This document shows positions 32,375 through 40,229 of a DNA stretch of 64,000 nucleotides, piece after piece (the first letter of the stretch is position 1; every line of letters starts with the position of its first letter). Below the pieces are notes generated by a model. It saw only the letters and a list, made by a program, of their open reading frames with translations. It was not told the origin of the DNA and searched no databases. This stretch comes from JBEKTY01 sp049515555 (GTDB taxonomy: Bacteria > Planctomycetota > Planctomycetia > Pirellulales > Thermoguttaceae). The position numbers were made by a program, and so were the translations under genes. Where the stretch lies: the NCBI GenBank assembly GCA_049515555.1, contig JBEKTY010000011.1:1-64000 (forward strand). The letters run 5' to 3'.

Positions 32375-32600
32375 GAACCCTTGGAGGCCGTCGCGTACCC
32401 TCTCTCATACAGGCCCGCGGTTTGACGCCGCAAGCGTGTCCCCGGAGTAACCTCGGACGCAGAAATCCATTGCACCAGCTATTGGCTGCTTGTAACGGGC
32501 CAAGTAGAATTCACCCTGAGTCATCGGGCGAAACCGGACCGGCAAACGGTTAGCGTGCGGCGCTCACGCCCACTGGGCGGGCGGCGGATATGAGTGTCGG

Positions 32601-32987
32601 CTAGGCGGGTTGAAGTTCGCTGGCGTCGAAGGGAACCGACTTCACAAACTCGCCAAGCCGAATGTACTCGCTCTTATTAACCGATTCGCGGCTGACTGCC
32701 ATACAAGCCAAGAACAACATCCCGAGCGTCAAACCCTCGTCCTTGATCGTCACGCCGAAGTCGCCCAGGGTCGAAAGGACTCGCTTGATTCCCTTGATCT
32801 TCGCGCCTACCAACTCGTCCGTTTCCACAGAAACGTAGACGGTCAGAAGGTCGTCCACCCTCTTGGCGACAGCATCGTCGCCCCGAAAGAAAAAGGTCAG
32901 CGAATCGGCGTCCCGCGAGTAATGGGGCCGCGGCGTGAATTTGCCCGGCTCTTTGTCAGCAAGGTAATCGATCAAGTCGTGGGCCAT
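32601..32987 (-). CDS. small conserved-looking protein, unknown function
   Basis: A 128-residue soluble protein with no signal peptide: HYSRDADSLTFFFRGDDAVA, then LLTVYVSVETDELVGAKIKG, then helical. The beta-rich N-terminal third (SLTFFF, LLTVYVS, ELVGAKIKG) resembles the small DUF2283-like sheets often annotated near toxin-antitoxin genes, but I cannot assign it. It is convergent with HEPN protein B; the 226 bases between them show no gene. It lies 123 bases beyond the aldolase end of the microcompartment operon, on the same strand. Confidence 0.55.
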   Translation of the reverse strand: MAHDLIDYLADKEPGKFTPRPHYSRDADSLTFFFRGDDAVAKRVDDLLTVYVSVETDELVGAKIKGIKRVLSTLGDFGVTIKDEGLTLGMLFLACMAVSRESVNKSEYIRLGEFVKSVPFDASELQPA

Positions 32988-33110
32988 ACACCCTCAGTGA
33001 GGAGATACCCCCGCGGCACAGCCATGAGCAGCCCGTCTTCCTCCGGTGAATCGCGCCCAGCGACAATTCCATTATGCGCAAGCGCCGCCAGGACGGCAAG
33101 GGGAACCCTA

Positions 33111-34007
33111 CTACGATCGCTGCGCCAGGGCCGCCAGGACGCGGTCGGTTATGGCTTGGATGAGGGCCTCCTGGTCGGGCGTGCCGTGGGCGGCGGACGA
33201 GGCGGTGGCCGGAGCGGCGGGCTGGCCGTTGCCTGAACTGGCGTCTGCGGCTGCGCCGCCGGGCTTCGGCGGCTGGAAGGCCGTGGGACGCACGCCCGTC
33301 TCCTTCCAGCTCTCGCGGAACACGTCGTTGGCGCACAGCTCGCAGTTCTGCATCTGGCTCCGCGGGTCCTGGTAGCCCCACTGGCCCTTCAGGTCCAGCA
33401 GGGCCCGGGCCTCCGGCTCGCTGAAGTAGTTGACCCGGCCCAGGCCGCGGGCGAGCATCAGCATGCGGCAATAAGCGTCCAGGACTTCCGTCCACCAGTA
33501 GGCCTTCTCGACCGTTTCGCCGAAGCTCACCGTGCCGTGGTTGGCCAGTACGATCACGTTGGTCTTGTGGACGAACGGCAGGATGGTGTCGGCGAATTCC
33601 TGCCCGCCGGGAATGGCGTACTTGGTAATCGGTACGTCGCCCAGGAAGATCTCGACTTCGGGCAGGACGCACTGCGGGATGGGCTCCCGCGCGATGCCGA
33701 AGGCCGTGGCGTGCGGCGGGTGGCAGTGCACGATGGCCTTGATCTCGGGCCGGGCCTTCATGATCGCCAGGTGCAGCATGATCTCGCTGGTCCGCTTGCG
33801 GCGGCCGCTGATCTGCTTGCCCTCCATGTCTACCAGGCACAGGTCGTCGGGCTTCAGGAAGCCTTTGCACACCATGGTCGGCGTGCACAGCACTTCCTTG
33901 GGGCTGATGCGGCAGGAGATGTTCCCGTCGTTGGCGGCGGCGAAACCCTTCTTGTAGATCCGGTCGCCGATCTGGCAAATCTCTTGCTTGATACTATGGA
34001 TGTTCAT
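33111..34007 (-). CDS. microcompartment class II aldolase (L-fuculose/L-rhamnulose-phosphate aldolase type) with C-terminal encapsulation peptide
   Basis: A 298-residue zinc aldolase. The catalytic domain (residues 1-215) has NDGNISCRI, the zinc-binding HCHPPHATAF (His94/His96 region), the general acid/base region near EVEIFLGD and the third zinc ligand in LANHGTVSFG. It would split fuculose- or rhamnulose-1-phosphate into dihydroxyacetone phosphate and lactaldehyde. Family members end near residue 220; here a Pro/Ala/Gly linker leads to an amphipathic helix, PDQEALIQAITDRVLAALAQ, the typical tag for cargo loading into the shell. It is the last gene of the operon, 12 bases after a BMC-P gene. 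Confidence 0.9.
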   Translation of the reverse strand: MNIHSIKQEICQIGDRIYKKGFAAANDGNISCRISPKEVLCTPTMVCKGFLKPDDLCLVDMEGKQISGRRKRTSEIMLHLAIMKARPEIKAIVHCHPPHATAFGIAREPIPQCVLPEVEIFLGDVPITKYAIPGGQEFADTILPFVHKTNVIVLANHGTVSFGETVEKAYWWTEVLDAYCRMLMLARGLGRVNYFSEPEARALLDLKGQWGYQDPRSQMQNCELCANDVFRESWKETGVRPTAFQPPKPGGAAADASSGNGQPAAPATASSAAHGTPDQEALIQAITDRVLAALAQRS

Positions 34008-34019
34008 GATTGGGCTGCC

Positions 34020-34304
34020 TCAGACTTGGACGTGCAGGCGATCGAGGATCGCCGCGTTGTATGCGTCCAGGGGTTTAACGTCGGGATGGAAGGGCATGGC
34101 GGCCTCGCGGCCTTCGCTGATGGCGATGCGCGCGCCGGCGCCGGCCCCCAAGGCATCGAAGACGACCAGTTCCTCGGCCGGCTCGTCGGAGCGGCCCAGC
34201 AGGTTGTCCCAGTTCAACGGCACGATCAGTTTCCAGGTGGCCCCCGCCACGCTCGGGTGAGCCCGATTCAGGGTGACCGTGCCGATCACGTCGGCGATTC
34301 GCAT
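34020..34304 (-). CDS. BMC-P shell vertex protein (EutN/CcmL family), copy 1
   Basis: A 94-residue pentamer-forming shell protein (Pfam EutN_CcmL type). It begins MRIADVIGTVTLNRAHPSVA, has the typical KLIVPLNWDNL strand and the DALGAGAGARIAISEG loop, and ends with LDRLHVQV. Five copies cap each icosahedral vertex. It is one of three different BMC-P genes in this operon (others at 35394 and 37144). Confidence 0.93.
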   Translation of the reverse strand: MRIADVIGTVTLNRAHPSVAGATWKLIVPLNWDNLLGRSDEPAEELVVFDALGAGAGARIAISEGREAAMPFHPDVKPLDAYNAAILDRLHVQV

Positions 34305-34353
34305 TTCGGTTCTCCTTCTGTCAAGACGCCGCGAAGGAATAAGTTGGCCAATT

Positions 34354-34436
34354 AGGGTGGCACGCCCTGAGGGACGAAGGGCGTGGCGAGGTGCGAAAAA
34401 ACACGCCCTTCGCTGCGCTCAGGGACGTGCCACCCT
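34354..34436. repeat. GGTGGCACGCCCTGAGGGAC hairpin inside the microcompartment operon
   Basis: AGGGTGGCACG at 34354 pairs with CGTGCCACCCT ending at 34436, with an inner GGGACGAAGGGCGTG / CACGCCCTTCGCTGCGCTC pair. A half copy is inside dnaE2 (13547-13585). Confidence 0.85.
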
Positions 34437-34476
34437 CGCTGTAATTTGCTCACGTTATTCTCTCGCGGTTCCTATC

Positions 34477-34590
34477 CTAAGCGGTTCTTCAAGGTCGCCG
34501 GACAATCCCTCTCTCAACCCAAGCGGTTCTTCAAAGTCGCCGGACAATCCCTCGCTCAACCCAAGCGGTTACTAAAGGTTTCCGGGCAAG
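34477..34590. repeat. 42-bp tandem repeat, 2.7 copies, over the stop of the RpiB-like gene
   Basis: Units begin AAGCGGTT at 34479, 34521 and 34563 (exact 42-base period). The third, partial unit is the 3' end and stop codon of the RpiB-like gene, so the array is a tandem duplication of that gene's end. It includes no spacers and is not a CRISPR. Confidence 0.9.
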
Positions 34591-35353
34591 GGCGAACGCC
34601 GCCGCGGCCGAATTCGGCCAGTATCTGCTTCTGCTGGAACTCGGGCTGCCCGCTGGGACCGAGCACCAGCAGGTTTGCGCCCACGGCGGCCACCGCGGCC
34701 GTCGTGGCGGCCGGTTCGGTGGCCAGCACGGCCCGCACCCCCGGATGCCGGTTCGCCAGGCACAGTCCGGCGGCGGTGTGCCGCGTCCACAGCACGCCCA
34801 GGGTATCGGGCTTGGTCAGCTCGGCGGCCAGCCGGTCGGTGGCCACGATCAGGCAATCCAGTGCGTGCCGCTCGACAGAGAGGCCCTCGCGCTGGAGGGC
34901 CGCAACGAGCGTGGCCGGCTCGTGCCGTGCGGGCACGGCGACCAGTACGATCCGCGCCGCGGCCGACTGCCGGCGCTGGGCGGCCGCGGCGCGGGTCAGC
35001 GTTACGTTCCGCCGCCGCAGCTCGTCGACGACCGCCGGGGTAACTATGGCCCGGCGGGGCACCACCAGCCGGCGGGCCGTGCCCAGCCGCTCCAAAACGT
35101 CCCCCAGCGTGATGACGCGGGCGGTGAGGACCAGCTCGCCGCTGGCCGGCACCGGTTGGTCGGGAACGGGGGCGGCTTCGGCCGGCGCTAAACCGCTAGC
35201 GGCCGGCGCTGGACCGCTAGCGGCAGGAGCTAAGCCGCGAGCGGCCGGGGCCGGGCCAACGCCCAGCTCGGAGAGCACCTCACGCACGATCCGCTCGACT
35301 TCACTCAACGCCGCACGCTCCGCTTCTTGACCCGCCGAAGGGGACAGTCCCAT
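34556..35353 (-). CDS. microcompartment protein with N-terminal encapsulation peptide and RpiB/LacA-like C-terminal region
   Basis: A 265-residue protein of the PVM microcompartment operon. After a short lead, LSEVERIVREVLSELGVG is an amphipathic encapsulation helix of the same pattern as in PduL and the aldehyde dehydrogenase. An Ala/Pro linker (about 33-70) with three near-repeats of GPAPAASGLAPA follows. Residues about 150-245 (ANRHPGVRAVLATEPAATTA, GANLLVLGP) resemble ribose-5-phosphate isomerase B / LacA. Its role in the pathway is unknown to me. The longest frame starts inside a GGGACAGTCCC repeat; a TTG just before SEVERIV may be the native start. The stop lies in a 42-bp tandem repeat. 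Confidence 0.7.
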   Translation of the reverse strand: MGLSPSAGQEAERAALSEVERIVREVLSELGVGPAPAARGLAPAASGPAPAASGLAPAEAAPVPDQPVPASGELVLTARVITLGDVLERLGTARRLVVPRRAIVTPAVVDELRRRNVTLTRAAAAQRRQSAAARIVLVAVPARHEPATLVAALQREGLSVERHALDCLIVATDRLAAELTKPDTLGVLWTRHTAAGLCLANRHPGVRAVLATEPAATTAAVAAVGANLLVLGPSGQPEFQQKQILAEFGRGGVRPCPETFSNRLG

Positions 35354-35384
35354 TTTCGTCGGACGAAAATCGGGACAGCCCCGT
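35338..35384. repeat. GGGGACAGTCCC palindrome, copy 7, between BMC-P and RpiB-like genes
   Basis: A full copy whose distal arm is slightly degenerate (GGGACAGCCCC). It spans the putative start of the RpiB-like gene and the end region of the BMC-P gene. Confidence 0.9.
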
Positions 35385-35393
35385 GAACAGTTA

Positions 35394-35657
35394 TCAATCC
35401 ACGATCCCCAACACCGACCACCGCACCGGCGAATTCGGACTGCGCAGCAGTTCCCGCGTGCCGATGCCGTCGCTGGTAATCATCACCAGCTCCCCCTGCC
35501 CCGCGCCCAGCCGATCGACGACCAGGATCGGGTCGCCCTCGATCGAGCGGCCGTCGGCCTGCAGGGCCATGACCAGCAACAGTCTGAAGCCCTCCATGGA
35601 CGGATGTTTAACGGTCGCAGTCGCACTTCCCACTACGCGGCCCAGGTACATGTTCAA
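35394..35657 (-). CDS. BMC-P shell vertex protein (EutN/CcmL family), copy 2
   Basis: An 87-residue vertex protein starting MNMYLGRVVGSATATVKHPS and ending SVLGIVD. The core features GDPILVVDRLGAGQGELVMI and a conserved Ser-Asp-Gly loop fit EutN/CcmL. An ATG two codons in is an equally good start. It follows the aldehyde dehydrogenase after a 74-base gap filled with two repeat elements. Confidence 0.93.
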   Translation of the reverse strand: MNMYLGRVVGSATATVKHPSMEGFRLLLVMALQADGRSIEGDPILVVDRLGAGQGELVMITSDGIGTRELLRSPNSPVRWSVLGIVD

Positions 35658-35663
35658 CTCTTG

Positions 35664-35728
35664 TGGTGGGGCGCGCTAGCGCTCGACCCACCCTACGTTG
35701 CCGGCGGCACACGGAGTGTGCCGGATAC
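35664..35728. repeat. two repeat elements in the microcompartment operon
   Basis: 35664-35697 is the GTGGGGCGCGCTAGCGCTCG-ACCCACCCTAC hairpin (also at 4231-4262), and 35700-35728 is a GGCACACGGAGTGTGCC palindrome. Both lie between the aldehyde dehydrogenase stop and the next BMC-P start. Confidence 0.85.
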
Positions 35729-35731
35729 TCT

Positions 35732-37165
35732 CTACTTGCCCAGGATTCTCAGGTTATCGATCATCGAGCAGCGGCGCTCGCGGGTGAAGGTCAGCGGCGT
35801 GGTCACGCCCTCGCCGGTGGGCGTGGCGATCGAGAACGATATGTATCCTTCGCCGCCCAGTCCCAGGCCGGCCATGCAGGGGCCGTTCTTGACGAACAGC
35901 GTCGTGTCCATGGCGCGGCCCATCTTGGTCATGTTGTTGACGTTCGTGGAATGGATGATGGCCGTGTGGCGGAAACCGTGCTCGGCCTCCCGGGCCTTGG
36001 CGATGCAATCGTCCACGTCGCGGCAGCGCACGAAGGGCACGAAGGGCATCATCTGCTCGACGGGCACGAAGGGGTTCGACACGTCGGTCTCGCCGAACAG
36101 CAGCTCGGCGCCGCCGGGCACGTGCTTGCCGATGGCCTGGGCCAGCACGGCGGCGTCTTTGCCGATGAAATCCTTGGCCGGCACGTCGTGCTTGGCGGGC
36201 CCCTCGCCCACGCTGGCGATGGCCACGCGGGTCAGGGCCTCGATCTCCCGGGTGTTGAGCCGCACGGCCCCGGCCCGCTCCATGGCCGCCAGCATGGCCT
36301 CGAACACCGACTCGACGACGAAGACTTCCTTCTCGGAGATGCACAGCAGATTATTGTCGTAGGCGGCGCCGGTGATGATAGCGCGGGCGGCGCGGTCCAG
36401 GTCGGCCGTCTCGTCGACGACCACGGGGGGGTTGCCCGGTCCGGCCACGATGGCCCGCTTGGCCTGTTGCATGGCCGCCCTGGCCACGGCCGGCCCGCCG
36501 GTAACGCACAGCAGGCTCACGTCGCGGTGCTTGAAGATGGCCTGGGCCGTCTCCAGGGTGGGCTCGGTGATCAGGCAGATCAGGTTGTCCAGGCCCAGGT
36601 CGCGGGCGATGGCCTGGTTGAAGCGGCGGACGCCCTCGGCCGCCACCCGCCGCCCGCCGGGGTGCGGGTTCACCACCAGCGTGTTGCCCCCGGCAATCAT
36701 GCTGATGGCGTTGCCGGTGATGGTGGGCAGCGAATGGGTCACGGGCGTAATCGCGCCGATCACGCCGAAGGGGGCATGCTCGATCACGGCCAGGCCGTGG
36801 TCGCCGCTAAAGACCTCGCTGCGCAGGAACTCGACCCCCAGCGACCGCTCGCCCAAGGTCTTGAGCTTCTCGATCTTGTGCGCCAGCCGTCCGATCTGGG
36901 TCTCCTGCATCTCCATCGTGCCCAGCTCGACGCTCTGCTCGATCGAGATGCGGCGGATGTGGCCGATGATCCGGCCGCGGTCGGCCAGGGTCATGGCCGA
37001 CAGGCGCTCGAAGGCTTCGCGGGCGGCGGCCACCGCCTCGCCCACGTCGGTGAACAGTCCGTAGCGGCCCTGCCGGCCGTTGGCCGAATGCGGCGGCGCG
37101 CCGTCGCCCAGCCTTGACAGCACCTGCTGCACCACGCTGCGGATCAGTGTTTCGTCGATTTGCAT
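35732..37165 (-). CDS. CoA-acylating aldehyde dehydrogenase of the microcompartment (PduP/EutE type)
   Basis: A 477-residue enzyme that oxidises lactaldehyde or propionaldehyde-type products to acyl-CoA with NAD+, inside the shell. The N-terminal 18 residues, MQIDETLIRSVVQQVLSRLG, are an encapsulation helix, followed by a short linker. The catalytic domain begins near residue 38 (VGEAVAAAREAFERL) and carries GVIGAITPVTHSLPTI, the CoA/NAD region GGNTLVVNPHPGG and the active-site cysteine in YDNNLLCISEKEV. Length and order match PduP. The start lies within the 3' end of the preceding BMC-P gene (22-base overlap), consistent with one transcript. Confidence 0.93.
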   Translation of the reverse strand: MQIDETLIRSVVQQVLSRLGDGAPPHSANGRQGRYGLFTDVGEAVAAAREAFERLSAMTLADRGRIIGHIRRISIEQSVELGTMEMQETQIGRLAHKIEKLKTLGERSLGVEFLRSEVFSGDHGLAVIEHAPFGVIGAITPVTHSLPTITGNAISMIAGGNTLVVNPHPGGRRVAAEGVRRFNQAIARDLGLDNLICLITEPTLETAQAIFKHRDVSLLCVTGGPAVARAAMQQAKRAIVAGPGNPPVVVDETADLDRAARAIITGAAYDNNLLCISEKEVFVVESVFEAMLAAMERAGAVRLNTREIEALTRVAIASVGEGPAKHDVPAKDFIGKDAAVLAQAIGKHVPGGAELLFGETDVSNPFVPVEQMMPFVPFVRCRDVDDCIAKAREAEHGFRHTAIIHSTNVNNMTKMGRAMDTTLFVKNGPCMAGLGLGGEGYISFSIATPTGEGVTTPLTFTRERRCSMIDNLRILGK

Positions 37166-37479
37166 GGCTTGGGCTCCTTGTCGTATACGCACGTATGATC
37201 CACGTGTACCGTGTCGATAATGCCGATAACCACCGTATCGACCGGCAGGTTCTTCGTTTCCGGCGTGAGCCGGGCGCTGGAACCCTGGGTGATGAGCACC
37301 ATCTCGCCGAGGCCGGCGCCCACCGTGTCTACGGCCACCATCGACCGGCCGGTGGATACCAGCCCGGCGCGGGTCTGCGGGTCGAGGCGGTAGGGTTCTA
37401 CCACCAACATCTTGTGGCCGACCATCGCATGGACCTTCTGCGTGGCAACCAGTGAGCCGGTGACTCTGGCGATCAGCAT
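37144..37479 (-). CDS. BMC-P shell vertex protein (EutN/CcmL family), copy 3
   Basis: A 111-residue vertex protein: MLIARVTGSLVATQKVHAMV, then HKMLVVEPYRLD, then VDTVGAGLGEMVLITQGSSA and VVIGIIDTVHVD. It is longer than the other two because of a C-terminal tail of about 20 residues (YDKEPKPCKSTKH). It overlaps acetate kinase by 7 bases at its start and the aldehyde dehydrogenase by 22 bases at its end. The ATG at 37479 is chosen; the upstream frame is the shadow of ackA. Confidence 0.92.
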   Translation of the reverse strand: MLIARVTGSLVATQKVHAMVGHKMLVVEPYRLDPQTRAGLVSTGRSMVAVDTVGAGLGEMVLITQGSSARLTPETKNLPVDTVVIGIIDTVHVDHTCVYDKEPKPCKSTKH

Positions 37480-38669
37480 GGCGGGGAATCCTTGAGTAAT
37501 TGGGCCGCCTGCCGGGCGACCACCAGTTCTTCGTTGGTGGGCATGGCCCAAACTTGCACGCGGCTGGCGGGGGCATGCACCGGGGCTTCGCCGCGGGCGG
37601 CGACGTTGGCCGCCGCGTCCAGGACGATCCCCAGCGGCTCCAGGTCGCGGCACACCGCGGCCCGCAGGTCGGCGGCGTTCTCGCCGATCCCGCCGGTGAA
37701 CACGAGCACGTCGGCCCCGCCCAGCTCCACAAGGTAGGCGCCCAGGTAGTGGCGGATGCTGGCCGCGTACACGTCCAGGGCCAGGCGGGCCCGGGCGTTA
37801 CCCCCCGCAGCCGCCGTGGCGATGTCGCGGTAATCGGTGCCCACGCCGCTGAGGCCCAACAGCCCGCTCCGCGTAGCCAGGATCGACAGGACCTCGGAGA
37901 GCGACTTGCCGGTCTGCCGCATAATTATGGGCAGGGCGAAGGGGTCGAAGTCGCCCACCCGATTGTTCTGCGGCAGCCCGCTTTGGGCACTCATGCCCAT
38001 GCTCGTGGCGACGCTCCGGCCGTGGCGGATGGCGCACATCGAGCTCGATCCGCCCAAATGGCAGGAGATGATCCGCAGATCGCCGCGGCCGAGCAGCTCG
38101 GCGGTCCGGCCGGCGATGTAGCGATGACTGGCCCCGTGGAAGCCCCAGCGACGGACAATCCCCTGCTCAATCCATTCGTATGGAACGGCGTAGCAGCGGT
38201 TGTACTCGGGAATGGTGACGTGAAAGTTGGTCTCGAAGGCCGCCACCAGCGGGATGCCCGGCAGCTTCTCGGCCAGCAAGCGCATGGCGACGATGTAGGG
38301 CGGATTGTGGGCCGGGGCAACCTCGATCACCTCTTCCATGGCCTGAAGCACGGCGGGCGTTACCCGCTGGACGCCGCCGAGGCGCCCGCCGTGGACCGTC
38401 TTGAAGGCGATCGCCGAGACCTCCGCCGCGTCAGCCAGGCAGCCGTGCCGGGGGTCCGTCAGTTGCGCCAGGCAATGGTGCACCGCCTCGACGTGGTCTG
38501 CGGCGTGCAGCGTCTCCTGCCGCCGGTGGTCGCCGATCTCGAAGCTCGAGGGGCTCTCGGGCGAGCCGATCCGCTCGATCCCGCCGCGGGCAAGCTGCCG
38601 CCCGCTGTCCATGTCGAACAGGCGATACTTGAAGCTCGTCGAGCCCAGGTTGGCGACCAGAATCTTCAT
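37473..38669 (-). CDS. ackA: acetate/propionate kinase
   Basis: A 398-residue acetate kinase that makes ATP from acyl phosphate supplied by PduL. It begins MKILVANLGSTSFKYRLFDM (phosphate-binding N-x-GS-x-S/T-x-K), and has GFHGASHRYIAGR, the ADP-region CHLGGSSSMCAI, GLLGLSGVGTDYRDI and DVLVFTGGIGENAADLRAAV near the end. There is no encapsulation tag, so it may work outside the shell. A frame extension to 38687 is possible but not needed. It sits between the BMC-H pair and a BMC-P gene. Confidence 0.95.
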   Translation of the reverse strand: MKILVANLGSTSFKYRLFDMDSGRQLARGGIERIGSPESPSSFEIGDHRRQETLHAADHVEAVHHCLAQLTDPRHGCLADAAEVSAIAFKTVHGGRLGGVQRVTPAVLQAMEEVIEVAPAHNPPYIVAMRLLAEKLPGIPLVAAFETNFHVTIPEYNRCYAVPYEWIEQGIVRRWGFHGASHRYIAGRTAELLGRGDLRIISCHLGGSSSMCAIRHGRSVATSMGMSAQSGLPQNNRVGDFDPFALPIIMRQTGKSLSEVLSILATRSGLLGLSGVGTDYRDIATAAAGGNARARLALDVYAASIRHYLGAYLVELGGADVLVFTGGIGENAADLRAAVCRDLEPLGIVLDAAANVAARGEAPVHAPASRVQVWAMPTNEELVVARQAAQLLKDSPPC

Positions 38670-38773
38670 CGCTTTGGTACACCTCATGTGTGGGACCGCA
38701 CTGCGAAAGCCCGGCTACTGCGCAGGGGGGACCCGCCCGCTTGAGCAACTGCGAAGGCTTTCCAGCGGCGCGG

Positions 38774-39043
38774 TCATTCCAGGTAGGCGGCGACCACGCC
38801 GTCGGCCGGCCGGGGGATAATGTGGCTGGCCACCAGCTCGCCGACCTGCTGGGCGGCAGTGGCCCCCGCCTCGACCGCCGCGCGGACGCTGCCCACGTCG
38901 CCGCGGACGATGGTCGTCACAAACCCGCCGCCGATCTGAACCCGCTTGATAATCCGCACGTTGGCGGCCTTGGCCATGGCGTCGGTGGCCTCGACCAGCG
39001 CCACGAGCCCCTTGGTTTCCAGTAGTCCAATGGCGTCTTGCAT
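38774..39043 (-). CDS. BMC-H shell hexamer protein, copy 2
   Basis: An 89-residue single-domain BMC protein: MQDAIGLLETKGLVALVEAT, then DAMAKAANVRIIKRVQIGGG, VTTIVRGDVGSVRAAVEAGA, ending HIIPRPADGVVAAYLE. It forms the hexagonal facet tiles. The pore-loop residues are IGGG (near 43-46). It is 61% or so similar by eye to the neighbouring BMC-H gene. The internal ATG at 39043 is used because the longer frame adds a non-BMC leader. Confidence 0.95.
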   Translation of the reverse strand: MQDAIGLLETKGLVALVEATDAMAKAANVRIIKRVQIGGGFVTTIVRGDVGSVRAAVEAGATAAQQVGELVASHIIPRPADGVVAAYLE

Positions 39044-39122
39044 GGAATAGCTTTCCCTTCTGTTTTCGTCTAAAGGTGTGAATGGATCCGGGTGATTGCG
39101 GCCGGTGCGCCGCGGGGACCGG

Positions 39123-39428
39123 TCAATTGGCGCCGCCACCCTTCTTCAGGGGCGGGGGCAGAACGCAGCCCAGGTCCTCGTGCGGCCGGGGAATGACCTG
39201 CACGCTGACGATCTCGCCCAGGCGGCCGCCCGCGGCGGCGCCGGCATCGGTGGCGGCCTTCACGGCGGCCACGTCGCCGGTTACGAACACGCTGACCAGC
39301 CCGCTGCCCACCTTATCCCAGCCCAGGAACTGGACGTTGGCGGCCTTCAACATCGCGTCGGTCGCTTCGACCAGGACCACAAAGCCCTTGGCCTCAATCA
39401 TCCCCAACGCTTCCATCGCTTTTGCCAT
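39123..39428 (-). CDS. BMC-H shell hexamer protein, copy 1
   Basis: A 101-residue BMC protein: MAKAMEALGMIEAKGFVVLV, EATDAMLKAANVQFLGWDKV, then GSGLVSVFVTGDVAAVKAAT and VIPRPHEDLGCVLPP. The last 12 residues (PPPLKKGGGAN) are an extra basic tail. GSG is the pore loop. Two BMC-H genes together with three BMC-P genes and no BMC-T trimer gene match the simple PVM-type shell described in planctomycetes. Confidence 0.95.
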   Translation of the reverse strand: MAKAMEALGMIEAKGFVVLVEATDAMLKAANVQFLGWDKVGSGLVSVFVTGDVAAVKAATDAGAAAGGRLGEIVSVQVIPRPHEDLGCVLPPPLKKGGGAN

Positions 39429-39530
39429 GGCACTTCTCTCCCTCTGTGTGAGAAACTCTCAGGTTAACGATCCCGCGGCGAAGGCGCGGGCAATGCGCCC
39501 CGGCCACCCCCGCCGCACGCCATCCCCGGC

Positions 39531-40202
39531 CTATTTCATGGCCGGTTTGAACAACTCGACCTGCGTGGCGTGGTCGATGTCGCACGCATTGGCCTCATCC
39601 GTGTCAAGATGCACTTCCAGCTTGATCTTCCGGCCCACCCGCACCAGCAGATCGTCGAACACCACGCTGCACGGCGATTGGACGCGGAGGCCCATGCGGT
39701 CGCCGTCGGCGACGCGGTAGAACCGGGCGTCGGCGGGTCCCATGTGCACGTGCCGCTCGGCGCGAATCACGCCCCGCTTCAGCTCGACCACCCCCTTGGG
39801 CCCGACCAGCACGCAGCCGGGCGTGCCCTCGATGCGGCCGCTGGGGCGGACCGGCAGATCGATCCCCAGCGAGATGCCGTCGGTCAGCGCCAGCTCGACC
39901 TGGGTTTCCGGCCGCGTGGGCCCCAGGACCCGCACCGTGGGCAGCATCCGCCGCTTGGGCCCCACGAGCATCACCGTTTCCTCGGCCGCGTAGAACCCAT
40001 CCTGGTACAACTCCTTGGCAACCGTCAGCTTGTGCCCGGCCCCGAAGAGCGTCTCCACGTCGCGGTCTGTCAGGTGGCAATGGCGGGCCGACACGCTCAC
40101 GACCAGGTTGGGCTTGCCCGGCGGCCCGCCGATCTGCGCAAGCACGATCTCGCGGACGATCCGCTCGATGAGGCCCCGATCTACCGGCGCTGCGATGCTC
40201 AT
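39531..40202 (-). CDS. pduL: PduL-type phosphotransacylase with N-terminal encapsulation peptide
   Basis: A 223-residue phosphate acyltransferase that turns acyl-CoA into acyl phosphate and recycles CoA within the compartment. Residues about 8-25 (DRGLIERIVREIVLAQIGG) are the encapsulation helix. The PduL zinc motifs are seen in VVSVSARHCHLTDRDVE (SARHCHL) and GVIRAERHVHMGPADA (AERHVHM). It is the first enzyme gene after the regulator and directly precedes the BMC-H genes. Length and motifs fit the family. Confidence 0.95.
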   Translation of the reverse strand: MSIAAPVDRGLIERIVREIVLAQIGGPPGKPNLVVSVSARHCHLTDRDVETLFGAGHKLTVAKELYQDGFYAAEETVMLVGPKRRMLPTVRVLGPTRPETQVELALTDGISLGIDLPVRPSGRIEGTPGCVLVGPKGVVELKRGVIRAERHVHMGPADARFYRVADGDRMGLRVQSPCSVVFDDLLVRVGRKIKLEVHLDTDEANACDIDHATQVELFKPAMK

Positions 40203-40229
40203 GATCTGCCCATCCCGCTGCTTAACGGA

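Noticed and set aside
32375..32600. tRNA or small RNA between the convergent genes
   Set aside because: No cloverleaf, CCA end or terminator was found by eye.
34477..34590. 42-bp repeat as CRISPR array
   Set aside because: No unique spacers; the repeats are a duplication of coding sequence.
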